A stretch of DNA of 64,000 nt from Xanthobacteraceae bacterium (GTDB lineage: Bacteria; Pseudomonadota; Alphaproteobacteria; Rhizobiales; Xanthobacteraceae), in NCBI GenBank assembly GCA_022841625.1, contig JALHRD010000011.1, forward strand, positions 1 to 64,000, read 5' to 3'. The notes under the pieces were generated by a model that was not told the DNA's origin, searched no databases, and saw nothing but the letters and a program-made list of their open reading frames with translations. Of the stretch, positions 36,578-45,424 are shown one piece after another. A program made the translations under genes and the position numbers. The number at the start of each line of letters is the position of its first letter. Position 1 is the first letter of the stretch.

Positions 36578-37378
36578 ATGGCCGATAAAGCAGCTTACCG
36601 CCAGGGCGCTGAAGACTGGTCGGCCCGCCAATATCTGAAATTCGAAGACGAGCGCACGCGCCCGCCGCGCGACCTGTTGGCGCAGGTGCCCTTGGCGAAT
36701 CCCAGGCGCGTGGTCGATCTCGGATGCGGCCCCGGCAACTCGACTGAGCTGTTGCTCGCGCGGTTTCCGGCCGCCGAAGTGATCGGCCTGGATTCGTCAC
36801 CCGACATGCTGCGCCAGGCGCGCGCACGTGTGCCGAATTGCAAGTTCGTCGAAGGCGACCTTGCAACATGGATGCCGGAGCCGGGCACCGATCTGCTATT
36901 CGGCAACGCGGTGTTCCAGTGGCTGCCGGATCATCCGCAAGTGCTGGCGCGTCTGCTCACGGCGCTGCCCGAAGGCGGCGTGCTGGCGGTGCAAATGCCC
37001 GACAACACCCGGGAACCGGCGCTGCAATTGATGGAGCAGGTCGGCGCCAATGGCCCGTGGGCCGAAGCGATCGCCAAATCGGATGCCGCGCGCAACGATC
37101 TGTTGCCGCCCGAGGGCTTCTACGATCTGTTGCGGCCGTTGTGCAGCCATCTCGATATTTGGCATACCCACTACAATCACATCATGCCGAACCACGCCGG
37201 CGTGGTCGAATGGTTCAAGGGTTCGTCGCTGCGGCCGTTCTACGCAGCGCTGGAAGGCGCGATGCGCGAGCAGTTTCTCGCCGCCTATACCGACGCGATC
37301 GCGCGCGCCTATATGGTGCGCCACGACGGCAAAGTGATTCTGAAGTTCCCGCGCCTGTTCATCCTGGCAGTGCGTTAG
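36578..37378 (+). CDS. tam: trans-aconitate 2-methyltransferase
   Basis: A 266-residue class I methyltransferase that matches Tam in length and order of motifs: WSARQYLKFEDERTRPPRDLL at the start, RVVDLGCGPGNSTELL for the cofactor, VIGLDSSPDML, and NAVFQWLPDH. The C-terminal half has WHTHYNHIMPNHAGVVEWFKG. Tam methylates trans-aconitate formed by spontaneous isomerisation, relieving aconitase inhibition. ATG at 36578. Confidence 0.9.
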   Translation: MADKAAYRQGAEDWSARQYLKFEDERTRPPRDLLAQVPLANPRRVVDLGCGPGNSTELLLARFPAAEVIGLDSSPDMLRQARARVPNCKFVEGDLATWMPEPGTDLLFGNAVFQWLPDHPQVLARLLTALPEGGVLAVQMPDNTREPALQLMEQVGANGPWAEAIAKSDAARNDLLPPEGFYDLLRPLCSHLDIWHTHYNHIMPNHAGVVEWFKGSSLRPFYAALEGAMREQFLAAYTDAIARAYMVRHDGKVILKFPRLFILAVR

Positions 37379-37487
37379 ACACCGCGATGTTCGCGCATCC
37401 GGTCCAGACATTGGCGTAATTTTGGGGCTCGGTCATGCTCGGTCCATGCGAATCAGGCTTGCTGGGTTTGAAAGGCCGGAGCGCGAT

Positions 37488-38732
37488 ATGAATTTGCGTC
37501 GAACGGGATGGATCGTCGCTTGCGCCGTTGTGCTTATGGCGATGCCGGCCCAAGCGGCGCCCGATCGGGCGTTCAGTCATTGGCTGGAGAGCCTGTGGCC
37601 GCAGGCCCAGAGCAAGGGTGTTTCGCGCAAGACTTTCACCGCTGCGATCCACGGGGTCGAACCCGATCTGGGCCTGCCCGATCTCGACCTGCCAAGCCGC
37701 AAGGGTCAGCCGCCGCGCGGCCAAGCCGAGTTCGTCCAACCGCCGGCCGATTACATCCGCGAGAACACCATCGCCAGTCTGGCCGAGCGCGGCAAGAAGC
37801 TCTCCGCGCAGCATCGCGCGACGCTCACCGCGATCGATCAGCGGTTCGGCGTGCCGCCCAACATCATTCTTGCGATCTGGGGGCGCGAGACCGCCTATGG
37901 CGGACACAAGCTGCCGCATAACGCCATTCGCGTGCTTGCGACTCAAGCCTATTACGGCCGGCGCAAGGACATGTTTCGCGAGGAACTGCTCTACGCGTTC
38001 AAGATTCTGGAGGAGGGCCACGTCTCGCTAGCCAATATGCGCAGCTCCTGGGGCGGCGCCATGGGCCTTACGCAATTCCTGCCGTCGGAATTCTACAAGC
38101 ACGCGGTCGATTTCGATGGCGACGGCCGGCGCAATATCTGGACCTCGGTGCCGGACGCGCTCGCCTCGGCGGCGCAGCAACTCGTCAATAAGGGTTGGAA
38201 GCGCGGCCAACGCTGGGCCTATGAAGTGCGGGTGCCGGCCAATACCGACTGCACCATTGGCGTGCCGGAGCGCAAGCGGCCGGTCGGCGAATGGTTGCAG
38301 CGCGGTTTCGCGCCGACCCATGGCCGTCGACCAAGCCAGAGCGAACGCGACGAAGCGGCGTCGCTGTTACAGCCGGAGGGAGCCTACGGCCCCGCGTTTC
38401 TCACGCTCAGTAATTATTTCGTGATCAAGGAATATAATTTTTCCGATCTCTATGTGTTGTTCGTCGGGCACCTGAGCGACCGCATCGACGATCCACGGCG
38501 GTTCGAAACGCCATGGAGCAAGAATACCCAGTTGCGCAGCGCGCAAGTCGAAGCCATGCAGAATACGCTCGCCAGGCTCGGTCTCTACAAGGACAAGGTC
38601 GACGGCAAGGCCGGCATGCTGACGCGCGCCGCGCTCGGCCACTATCAGAAGGCCAATCGGCTCAAGGTCGATTGCTGGCCGACCGACGAGGTGCTCAACC
38701 ACATGCAGGTGAGAGCCGGCAATAAGAAGTGA
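37488..38732 (+). CDS. lytic murein transglycosylase (MltB-like) with peptidoglycan-binding domain
   Basis: A 414-residue exported enzyme: signal peptide 1-23 (MPAQA), SLT_2/MltB catalytic domain, then a C-terminal PG_binding_1 domain (LRSAQVEAMQNTLARLG...). The catalytic glutamate is E134 in AIWGRETAYG; GAMGLTQFLPS and DFDGDGRRNIW are further family motifs. It cleaves glycan strands with formation of 1,6-anhydro-muramic acid ends. The ATG at 37488 has GGAG six bases upstream. A bidirectional terminator follows at 38811. Confidence 0.93.
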   Translation: MNLRRTGWIVACAVVLMAMPAQAAPDRAFSHWLESLWPQAQSKGVSRKTFTAAIHGVEPDLGLPDLDLPSRKGQPPRGQAEFVQPPADYIRENTIASLAERGKKLSAQHRATLTAIDQRFGVPPNIILAIWGRETAYGGHKLPHNAIRVLATQAYYGRRKDMFREELLYAFKILEEGHVSLANMRSSWGGAMGLTQFLPSEFYKHAVDFDGDGRRNIWTSVPDALASAAQQLVNKGWKRGQRWAYEVRVPANTDCTIGVPERKRPVGEWLQRGFAPTHGRRPSQSERDEAASLLQPEGAYGPAFLTLSNYFVIKEYNFSDLYVLFVGHLSDRIDDPRRFETPWSKNTQLRSAQVEAMQNTLARLGLYKDKVDGKAGMLTRAALGHYQKANRLKVDCWPTDEVLNHMQVRAGNKK

Positions 38733-38810
38733 CGTAGTGCGGCTATGCCCGGCCACGGCGAGGCGGAAGTGTCGCGCATGGTGAAAGTTGGTATGGCGCC
38801 GGTCGCCGAC

Positions 38811-38847
38811 AAAAAAACCCGGCAAGGCTGGCGCCCGCCGGGTTTTT
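38811..38847. terminator. bidirectional Rho-independent terminator
   Basis: Stem AAAAACCCGGC / GCCGGGTTTTT with a 13-base loop. The plus-strand T-run serves the transglycosylase gene and the A-run (T-run on the minus strand) serves the convergent gene ending at 38872. Confidence 0.92.
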
Positions 38848-38871
38848 CAATTGCGCGATTGCGTCGGGCGA

Positions 38872-39195
38872 TCAGTAGCCCGGGCAAACTTGAACCGGAT
38901 GGCCGGTATAGCCGACGACCTGGCCACGGTGGTTGTAGACCGGCTCGGCGGCCCAATAGCAGCCGGCGTATTGGACCGGCTGGTGATAGCCGCGATAAGG
39001 CACATAGCCGTGCGGCCGTGACGCCAGGATGGCGCCGGTGATGACCATGCCGCCAAGGATGCCGGCCGCGATGCCAGGGCCCCAGCCCCAATGGCCATGA
39101 CGATGACGATGTTGGGCGGCTGCGTCCGAAACGGACATAGCCAGGGTTCCGGCGATGGCGGCGGCGCCGACCAGTGCAGTAAGGGTCTTTCTCAT
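38872..39195 (-). CDS. small exported Gly/His-rich protein
   Basis: A 107-residue protein with a signal peptide (about 1-27, DAAAQ) and a short mature chain that starts HRHRHGHWGWG, continues with a hydrophobic glycine-rich segment (GIAAGILGGMVITGAILA) and ends in a Tyr/His-rich part with two cysteines. The His cluster may bind metal. The ATG at 39195 has AGGAGATC upstream. Such proteins are abundant in Bradyrhizobium-type genomes without known function. It shares a bidirectional terminator with the transglycosylase gene. Confidence 0.78.
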   Translation of the reverse strand: MRKTLTALVGAAAIAGTLAMSVSDAAAQHRHRHGHWGWGPGIAAGILGGMVITGAILASRPHGYVPYRGYHQPVQYAGCYWAAEPVYNHRGQVVGYTGHPVQVCPGY

Positions 39196-39414
39196 GATGA
39201 TCTCCTGTCGAGCGATCGGCCGCGGCCGAGCGCAAGTGTGCTTAGGGTTGAATGTCCCCATGCGCCCCCATGAGTCCAGTTCAGTATACCAATCTTCGCT
39301 CTCAATTTGTCGGAATTTTGGTGATTTCTGAGTGGTTTATGAACAGGAGTTTAACAAGCGCGCGATGCCAGCTAGGAATCGCTGGGTTTGCGAGTTCCAT
39401 CACAGGAGCGGCCG

Positions 39415-39825
39415 ATGAAAATCGACGGCGGATGTCACTGCGGCGCGATTACCTACGAGGCTGAGGTCGACCCCGATCAGGTCTCGATCTGCCACTGCAC
39501 CGATTGCCAGCAATTGTCAGGCACGGTGTTTCGGACCTCGATCCGAACGCCTGGCGCGGCGTTCAAGATTCTGACCGGCGCGCCCAAAGTCTATGTCAAG
39601 ACCGGCGACAGCGGCGCCAAGCGCGCGCAGGCGTTCTGCGCCGATTGCGGCTCGCCGATCTATGCAACGGCGGCGGCGGGTGGCGAACCGAAAATCTATA
39701 ATATCCGTGTCGGCACCGTGCGCCAGCGCAGCCAATTGGTGCCGAAGGTCCAGATCTGGAGCCGTTCCGCGCAGCCCTGGCTCCCAAGCCTCGGCACGAT
39801 CCGCAAGGTCGAGAAGCAGGATTGA
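39415..39825 (+). CDS. GFA/CENP-V family zinc protein
   Basis: A 136-residue protein of the glutathione-dependent formaldehyde-activating (GFA) family. Zinc-binding cysteines are C7 and C9 (GCHCGAI), C26, C28 and C31 (CHCTDC), and C75 and C78 (FCADCGSP). Family members range from S-hydroxymethylglutathione synthase to unknown roles, so the activity is not certain. ATG at 39415 has CAGGAG upstream. It stands before a VOC protein gene, 89 bp away. Confidence 0.88.
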   Translation: MKIDGGCHCGAITYEAEVDPDQVSICHCTDCQQLSGTVFRTSIRTPGAAFKILTGAPKVYVKTGDSGAKRAQAFCADCGSPIYATAAAGGEPKIYNIRVGTVRQRSQLVPKVQIWSRSAQPWLPSLGTIRKVEKQD

Positions 39826-39914
39826 TGTTGCTGCCGGTGGTTTCTGTCAATGACAGGGCCTGGGAACTGGGCGACAATCCAACAGTTCAAGCGAGCGAGA
39901 GCAAGGAGCGGTGA

Positions 39915-40298
39915 ATGGCCACTTACACCTGGGACCACATACATCTGAAGACGCCCGATCCGGAAGCGATGGCGCAATGGTTCCAAACCATGCTCGGGGC
40001 CGAACTCGTCCGGACCACGCATCAAGGCAAGCCGCGCATTGACGTCAAGATCGGCGGCGCCAATGTCTTTATTGCCGAAGCCGACGGACACAATCCGCCG
40101 CCGCAAATTCCCTATCGCGGGCTTGAGCATTTCGGTCTGCTGGTCAGCAGCGTCGACGCGGTCGCCGCCGAACTGAAGGCCAAAGGCTGTGAGTTCACCA
40201 AGGAGCCGACCACGGTGCGGCCGGGTGTGCGGATTTGCTTTATCCGTGGGCCGCAGGGCATTTCGATCGAACTGCTCGAACGCAATCTCGCCGGCTGA
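39915..40298 (+). CDS. VOC-family (glyoxalase/dioxygenase fold) protein
   Basis: A 127-residue single-domain VOC protein. H8 in WDHIHLKTPD, HFGLLVSS in the middle and E118 near GISIELLE are in the positions of metal ligands in this fold. It could be a lyase, isomerase or resistance protein; nothing nearby fixes the role. ATG at 39915 with AAGGAG upstream. It converges on the Bug receptor gene with three bases between stops. Confidence 0.88.
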   Translation: MATYTWDHIHLKTPDPEAMAQWFQTMLGAELVRTTHQGKPRIDVKIGGANVFIAEADGHNPPPQIPYRGLEHFGLLVSSVDAVAAELKAKGCEFTKEPTTVRPGVRICFIRGPQGISIELLERNLAG

Positions 40299-40301
40299 GC
40301 G

Positions 40302-41276
40302 TTAGTTGAACTGCAGCTTGGCGGCCTTGACCAGCGCGATATTGGCGGCGACCTCGCGCTGAACCATTGCGTCGAACTGCGCCGATGTCAGCTTCAGCGG
40401 TTCGATGCCCTGCGGCCTGAATTTGTCCAGCAGCGCAGAATCGGCCAAGGCCTTCTGCGTCTCGCTATAAAGCCGCTCAATGATCGGGCGCGGTGTTTTC
40501 GCCGGCACGAACAGCCCCATCCAATAAGTGTAGTCGGAATCTTTGAGTCCGGCTTCAAGCGTGGTCGGCACATCCGGCAATGCGGCTGAACGCGCGGCCG
40601 AGCTGACCGCCAATGCGGTGAGCTTGCCGTCGCGGATCAGCGACAGCGCCGCTGAGATTCCCATGCAGGTGAAGTCGACGCGGCCGGCCATGACCTCAGT
40701 GAGCGCCTCAGGGCCGCCCTTGAACGGCACATGCACCGCGTCATAGCCGCCGGCGAGCCGCAGCCGTTCCGCCGCCCAATGGGTGGCGCTACCGACGCCG
40801 GCGGAGGCATAGGTGAACGTGCCGCTCTTTTTGGCGGCGGCCACCAGATCCTGCACGCTCTTGAAGCCGCGCCCGGGGTGAACCACTGTCACATTGGGAA
40901 TGATGCCGAATGGAATGACGGCGGCGAAATCGCGCACCGGATCATAGCTGAGATTGGGATAGGCCGCCGGCGCCGCCGAATGCGCCGATGCTTGGATCAA
41001 AAGCGTGTAGCCATCGGGCTCGGCCTTGGCGGCGGCGGCGGTGCCGATTGAGCCGCCGGCGCCGCCGCGGTTCTCGATCACGATCGTCTGTCCGAGCTGG
41101 CGCGACAGCGGGTCCATCACGATGCGCCCGACAATGTCGAGCGAACTTCCCGCCGCGAACGGCACCATGGCTCTGATCGAGCGCGCCGGCCAGGCTTGCG
41201 CGCCGGCATTGCGCGGCAGCGTCGGCGCCGCGAGCGCGGCGGCGGCGATCGACAGGAATGCACGGCGCGTGGTCAT
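40302..41276 (-). CDS. Bug-type tripartite tricarboxylate transporter solute receptor
   Basis: A 324-residue periplasmic receptor of the Bug/TctC family. The N-terminus TTRRAFLSIAAAALAAP is Tat-like. WPARSIRAMVPFAAGSSLDIVGRI is the family start of the mature protein, and GGAGGSIGTAAAAKAEPDGYTLL is its ligand-loop region. No TctA/TctB membrane genes are adjacent, as is common for Bug receptors. The ligand is probably a carboxylate. ATG at 41276. Confidence 0.92.
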   Translation of the reverse strand: MTTRRAFLSIAAAALAAPTLPRNAGAQAWPARSIRAMVPFAAGSSLDIVGRIVMDPLSRQLGQTIVIENRGGAGGSIGTAAAAKAEPDGYTLLIQASAHSAAPAAYPNLSYDPVRDFAAVIPFGIIPNVTVVHPGRGFKSVQDLVAAAKKSGTFTYASAGVGSATHWAAERLRLAGGYDAVHVPFKGGPEALTEVMAGRVDFTCMGISAALSLIRDGKLTALAVSSAARSAALPDVPTTLEAGLKDSDYTYWMGLFVPAKTPRPIIERLYSETQKALADSALLDKFRPQGIEPLKLTSAQFDAMVQREVAANIALVKAAKLQFN

Positions 41277-41333
41277 GGTCGTTCTCTCCCTGATGATTTT
41301 TTTCAGTGCTTGAAGCGGTCGCGGCCTTTCAGT

Positions 41334-41858
41334 CTAGCTCGGGATTGGCACCTCGTGCACCTTCATCGCCATTGCGACCGAGGTGTAATAGCCGATCAGC
41401 ACCAGCACCTCGGCGATGCCGGGGCGGCCGAGCGCCTTTTCGAGTTCGGCGAACTCCGCATCCGGAAGCTTGCGCGCCGCGATCATGGCCGCGGCAAATC
41501 GGTGAACGGCCGTTTCATGCGGATCGGTCAGCGGCGGTTCGCCGCCAGCGAGCAGCGCGTCGATCACCGCCTGCGACAGGCCGACCTCCTTGCCAAGCTT
41601 CACATGCGCCGCTTGCACATAGTCGCCCTGCCAATGCCGCGCGATCATGATGATCACCATCTCGACTTCGCGGGTCGACAGTGTCGCGCGCTTATTCAGA
41701 AAAGTGCCGATCTGCTCCATGCCGCTGGCGATGGTGGGCGAGTGAATCCAGACCCGATAGGGTCCCAGGATGCGGCCGCGCCCGGCGACCAATTGCTCGA
41801 ACACCTTCTTCTGCTCGGCGGTGAGCTGATCGGGCGTGACGTCGAGAATGCGACTCAT
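41334..41858 (-). CDS. carboxymuconolactone decarboxylase (AhpD-like) family protein
   Basis: A 174-residue helical protein of the CMD family. It has RILGPYRVWIHSPTIASGMEQIG and LSTREVEMVIIMIARHWQGDY. The usual AhpD CxxC pair is absent; instead there is HWQGDYVQAAHVKLGKEVG, with the conserved E/H pattern of the CMD subgroup. A true decarboxylase role is not shown. ATG at 41858 has CAGGAG upstream. It sits 57 bp before the Bug receptor on the same strand. Confidence 0.82.
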   Translation of the reverse strand: MSRILDVTPDQLTAEQKKVFEQLVAGRGRILGPYRVWIHSPTIASGMEQIGTFLNKRATLSTREVEMVIIMIARHWQGDYVQAAHVKLGKEVGLSQAVIDALLAGGEPPLTDPHETAVHRFAAAMIAARKLPDAEFAELEKALGRPGIAEVLVLIGYYTSVAMAMKVHEVPIPS

Positions 41859-41925
41859 GATGGCTTGCGCTCCTGGAAGTTTCAGATCGACGGATGACCG
41901 GCGGCTATGCCGGCGAGTATAGCGG

Positions 41926-42480
41926 TCAGGGTGCGTCGCGCCATGCCACCCAATAGTCGAGGCAGGTATAGTACAGCGTCGCATAGCCGACCTTCAGTCC
42001 ATAGGCCGAGACCACCAGGCCGTCGGCGCCGAGCGAACGGTGGGCGTTGCGGGTCCAGCGGGTCATGCGGGTCAAAGTGAGCTGGGCTTCGTCGGCTGGA
42101 TCGAGCTTCACCACCAGCACCATCTGGCGCTGCAACCGCCAGGTCGAAATCGCCTTGATGGCGCGCCAGGGGATCGGCTCCGCCGCCACCCGAATATCGC
42201 GCAGCCCGGCGGGCGAGATCGTGACGATGGCGCCGCGCTGCCCAATAAGCCGCCAGACCGCGACCGCGGCGCAAAAGCTGAAGAATACCAGTCCGGAATA
42301 GCCCGCCGACACCGCGGCCGGGTCGTTCGGCATGTTCGGAAACAGCCGGAATGCCAACGCCGCTGCGATGACAGTCGACATCACACTGAACGACAGCAGT
42401 GATAGCAGCCGGGTCGGCGAGGCCTGGAACGTGACAGTTTGGGTGGTATCGCGGTCGGTCTTGCCTGGTTCGGTGGTCAT
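41926..42480 (-). CDS. two-helix membrane protein with PH-like cytosolic domain
   Basis: A 184-residue protein with two helices (about 25-46 and 60-78) and a soluble C-terminal half containing GLRDIRVAAEPIPWRAIKAIS, which reads like a bacterial PH-like or STM3941-type domain. I am not sure of the family. ATG at 42480. It precedes the CMD family gene on the same strand. Confidence 0.65.
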   Translation of the reverse strand: MTTEPGKTDRDTTQTVTFQASPTRLLSLLSFSVMSTVIAAALAFRLFPNMPNDPAAVSAGYSGLVFFSFCAAVAVWRLIGQRGAIVTISPAGLRDIRVAAEPIPWRAIKAISTWRLQRQMVLVVKLDPADEAQLTLTRMTRWTRNAHRSLGADGLVVSAYGLKVGYATLYYTCLDYWVAWRDAP

Positions 42481-42542
42481 GATGGCCTGTAGAGCATGGT
42501 GATCCTCGTTTATTCTGCTCGATTTCGATCTTTCCGCCGCTC

Positions 42543-42562
42543 ATTCCCGCGTAAGCGGGAAT
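42543..42562. repeat. short REP-type palindrome
   Basis: ATTCCCGC and GCGGGAAT around GTAA form a perfect hairpin in the spacer between two divergent genes. This sequence type is a common dispersed palindrome in proteobacteria. Confidence 0.7.
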
Positions 42563-42714
42563 CCAGAATCTTGCTTTCTTAACTGGGTCCGCTTTCGCGG
42601 GGACGAGCGGAGAGAGATTTTGGCTTCATTTGAACGGAACATGCATTAGCTGCTACACTGTGGGCAACGAAACAAGTCGCCACCGTTAGAGCGGCGCAAA
42701 TTGGGAGGACGATC

Positions 42715-43644
42715 ATGCTGACACGACGCAAATTCATTGGCACCACGCTGGGCGCCAGTACGGCCTTGGCCACTGGCCTGCAAGGCGCGCTGGCGCAGCC
42801 CGCCAAGAAACGCCTGATCGTCGATGCGCAGGCCCATTTGTGGAAGGAAAATGCGCCGGACTACCCATGGCAGGCTGGCGTCAAGCCGCAACTGCCGGAG
42901 CCGTTCACCATCGAACGCGCGCTCAAGCTGATGGACGAGGCCGGCGTCGACCGCGTGGTGATCGTGCCGCCGGGCTTGAACGACATCAACAGCTATGCGT
43001 TGGGTGGCGCCAAGAGCCACCCGAACCGTTTTGCGGTGATGGGCCGTATCCCGATCGAAAATCCGAAATCAGCCGAATTGCTGCCGACCTGGAAAAAGCA
43101 GCCCGGCATGCTTGGCCTGCGCGTGACCTTCAACAATCCCGCCCACACCGCCTTGCTTAAAGAAGGCGCGGCGATCGAGTGGCTGTGGGCCGGCGCCGAG
43201 AAGGCCGGCATCCCAATCATGTTTTTGGCATTCGGTATGTTGCAGGCGTTCGAGCCGATCGCCAAGCGGCATCCGGGGCTGCCGTTGATCATCGACCACC
43301 TTGGCGTGAACACGGCGATTGCCAAAGAGGGCAGGACCGCCGAGGTGATCGGCCATGCGGTTGCGCTCGCGAAATATCCCAATGTCAGCATCAAGATGTC
43401 CAACCTGCCGAACTCGTCGTTGGAGCCCTATCCGTTCAAGGATTTGACGCCGCACCTGCGCCGCGTGTTCGACGCCTATGGGCCGCAGCGCTGCTATTGG
43501 GGAACCGACGTGACCAACGGCATGGACCGGGTCGGCTGGCGTCAGCGCCTTACCCATTTCACCGAGACGCTCGACTTCATGTCGGAGAGCGACAAGGACT
43601 GGGTGTTGGGCCGCGCGATTCTCGAACGGCTTAAATGGGCTTGA
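42715..43644 (+). CDS. exported amidohydrolase-2 family metal-dependent hydrolase
   Basis: A 309-residue TIM-barrel hydrolase with a Tat signal (LTRRKFIGTTLGAS). Family motifs are VDAQAHLW at the start, DHLG in the middle and WGTDV near the end, the usual metal-site residues of amidohydrolase-2 proteins, although the first HxH is QAH here. Relatives act on lactones and aromatic acids. ATG at 42715 follows GGGAGGACGATC. It stands alone. Confidence 0.87.
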   Translation: MLTRRKFIGTTLGASTALATGLQGALAQPAKKRLIVDAQAHLWKENAPDYPWQAGVKPQLPEPFTIERALKLMDEAGVDRVVIVPPGLNDINSYALGGAKSHPNRFAVMGRIPIENPKSAELLPTWKKQPGMLGLRVTFNNPAHTALLKEGAAIEWLWAGAEKAGIPIMFLAFGMLQAFEPIAKRHPGLPLIIDHLGVNTAIAKEGRTAEVIGHAVALAKYPNVSIKMSNLPNSSLEPYPFKDLTPHLRRVFDAYGPQRCYWGTDVTNGMDRVGWRQRLTHFTETLDFMSESDKDWVLGRAILERLKWA

Positions 43645-43748
43645 TGGCCATTGCCGCCGGTTAAGGCTGGATCGAGGTTGCCGCCCAAAGCCGCTTGGCC
43701 GTGCTATAAACTGACCAGCAGGGACCACCCCTGCCGACAGGAGCAGGC

Positions 43749-44030
43749 ATGGCCGACGACCCCAAAATTGACCGGGCGCATCACCGGAAGCAGCAAGCCG
43801 AGGATGGCAAAAAGGCCATGCTGGACTATGTGGCGAATGCCGCGGCCGTGCGGTCAAATACCGAAAAATTGAGGGCGCAGCGGCTCGCGCGCGAGGCGGC
43901 CATGCCGCCGCCGCCGCCCAAAAAATCATCCAAATCAAAAGCGACGAAGTCTGCCAAGGCGAAGAAGGTCAAAGGCAAGCCGCTGTCGCAATGGCTGCAC
44001 GATCAGGAGAAGGACGGGCATCGCGATTGA
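43749..44030 (+). CDS. small lysine-rich hypothetical protein
   Basis: A 93-residue soluble, very basic protein. Its N-terminal half is helical (DRAHHRKQQAEDGKKAMLDY), followed by PPPPP and a run of Lys/Ser/Ala. The chain could bind nucleic acid. ATG at 43749 has CAGGAG upstream. The metallopeptidase gene starts nine bases after its stop, so the two are probably one transcript. Homologues are common in Bradyrhizobium-type genomes. Confidence 0.75.
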   Translation: MADDPKIDRAHHRKQQAEDGKKAMLDYVANAAAVRSNTEKLRAQRLAREAAMPPPPPKKSSKSKATKSAKAKKVKGKPLSQWLHDQEKDGHRD

Positions 44031-44039
44031 GCGTGGACG

Positions 44040-44726
44040 ATGCCGATTCTGCTAGCGATAGGCGCGCTCCTTTTATTGGCGGTGGTGTTTGGACCGCAAT
44101 GGTGGGTGCGCCGTGTGCTGACCAAGCACGCGGACGACCGGTCCGATCTGCCCGGCACCGGGGCGGAACTGGCGCGCCACCTGCTTGACGAAGCCGGATT
44201 GCAGCAGGTCACGGTCGAAGCGACCGATCTTGGCGACCACTATGATCCTGAAGCGCTCGTGGTGCGGCTCACGCCGCCGCACCACGATGGGCGCTCGATC
44301 GCAGCGGTCGCGGTGGCCGCGCATGAGGTGTCGCATGCGGTTCAGCATGCGCGTGGCGAGCCGGCATTCGTGCGGCGCTATCAACTGGTCAAAAACCTGA
44401 TCTGGGTCGATCGGCTGGCGAGCGGAATTTTGCTGTTGGCGCCGCTGGTGTTCGCTTTCGTGCATGTGCCGGCGCTGCTCGCAGTGCAACTACTCGCCGG
44501 TCTGGCGCTGCTCGCGATCCGGATTTTGGTGCATGCCACCACGCTGCCGGTCGAGTTCGATGCGAGTTTTGGCAAGGCGTTGCCGGCGCTGGCGCGCGGG
44601 CGCTATCTCGGCGCCGGCGATCTGCCGGCGGCGCGCCGCGTGCTCAAGGCGGCGGCCTATACCTATGTGGCGGCGGCGCTGGCGACTTTGCTCGATGTCG
44701 CCCGCTGGATTCGGGTGTGGCGTTGA
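44040..44726 (+). CDS. YugP-like membrane zinc metallopeptidase
   Basis: A 228-residue membrane protein of the Zn_peptidase_2 type. One helix at the N-terminus, then a cytosolic or periplasmic part with DHYDPEALVVRL and the zinc motif HEVSH (H95, E96, H99), then two to three more helices. The DHYDP segment is a clear signature of the YugP group. The substrate is unknown. It follows the lysine-rich small protein after nine bases. Confidence 0.87.
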   Translation: MPILLAIGALLLLAVVFGPQWWVRRVLTKHADDRSDLPGTGAELARHLLDEAGLQQVTVEATDLGDHYDPEALVVRLTPPHHDGRSIAAVAVAAHEVSHAVQHARGEPAFVRRYQLVKNLIWVDRLASGILLLAPLVFAFVHVPALLAVQLLAGLALLAIRILVHATTLPVEFDASFGKALPALARGRYLGAGDLPAARRVLKAAAYTYVAAALATLLDVARWIRVWR

Positions 44727-44774
44727 CGACGCGCGTGTTATCGGCAGAATAAAAGGATCGTCAGGACGCGCGTC

Positions 44775-45308
44775 ATGGTCCCTCGGATCGGCATAGCCGC
44801 ATCGGCGATCCTGCTGTCGACCGCCATCGCTTCGGCGCAGACCGACACGTTGCGGGCCCTGCGGGCGGAATACCGCTGCCCCATCGTCGATCGACTCGAC
44901 CGCATCTTCGACCATCCCAAACCGACGGACTTTCTGGACCGGTTTCTGGCCGTGACCCTTGTTGCGCATCCACACGGCTATGTGCAGTGCATGTTCGTCG
45001 ACAACCGCACCAAGATTCTGTGCGAAGCGTCGTCAGGTTATCACTACGACAAGGCAGGCGCGCCGCGCACCTTCTTTCTCCCCCGGTCTGCCATCGAGGC
45101 GCTTGGCAAGCTCGGGTTCTCGACCAACGATTCGCGGGGCAATTTTCGTTATGAAGCAGACATCGGTGCGCCGCCCGATTTCAACGCGATCGCCGACCTA
45201 ATCCTCACCGCCTTGCACGACGGCTACGGCGCGCGTGCAGGCGAAACACTGCGGTTCAATGCGCCTTTTGCACCGCGCGCCACATCAAAATGCGTTCCGG
45301 TGAGCTGA
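44775..45308 (+). CDS. exported hypothetical protein
   Basis: A 177-residue protein with a signal peptide (1-21, IASAQ). The mature part has four cysteines (CPIV, QCMF, LCEA, KCVP), suggesting disulfides, and an AIADLILTALHDGYGARAG segment near the end. I do not recognise a family. ATG at 44775. Confidence 0.72.
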   Translation: MVPRIGIAASAILLSTAIASAQTDTLRALRAEYRCPIVDRLDRIFDHPKPTDFLDRFLAVTLVAHPHGYVQCMFVDNRTKILCEASSGYHYDKAGAPRTFFLPRSAIEALGKLGFSTNDSRGNFRYEADIGAPPDFNAIADLILTALHDGYGARAGETLRFNAPFAPRATSKCVPVS

Positions 45309-45424
45309 GAAGCCGCCGCCCAGAATGATATTTCTGCGGCCGAGCGGATGGGCAAGCGAAAACCGCAATTGCGCCCGGTCGCGCGCGCTACGATTGCCGG
45401 ACGAGGTTGGGGAGAAACAAGTTC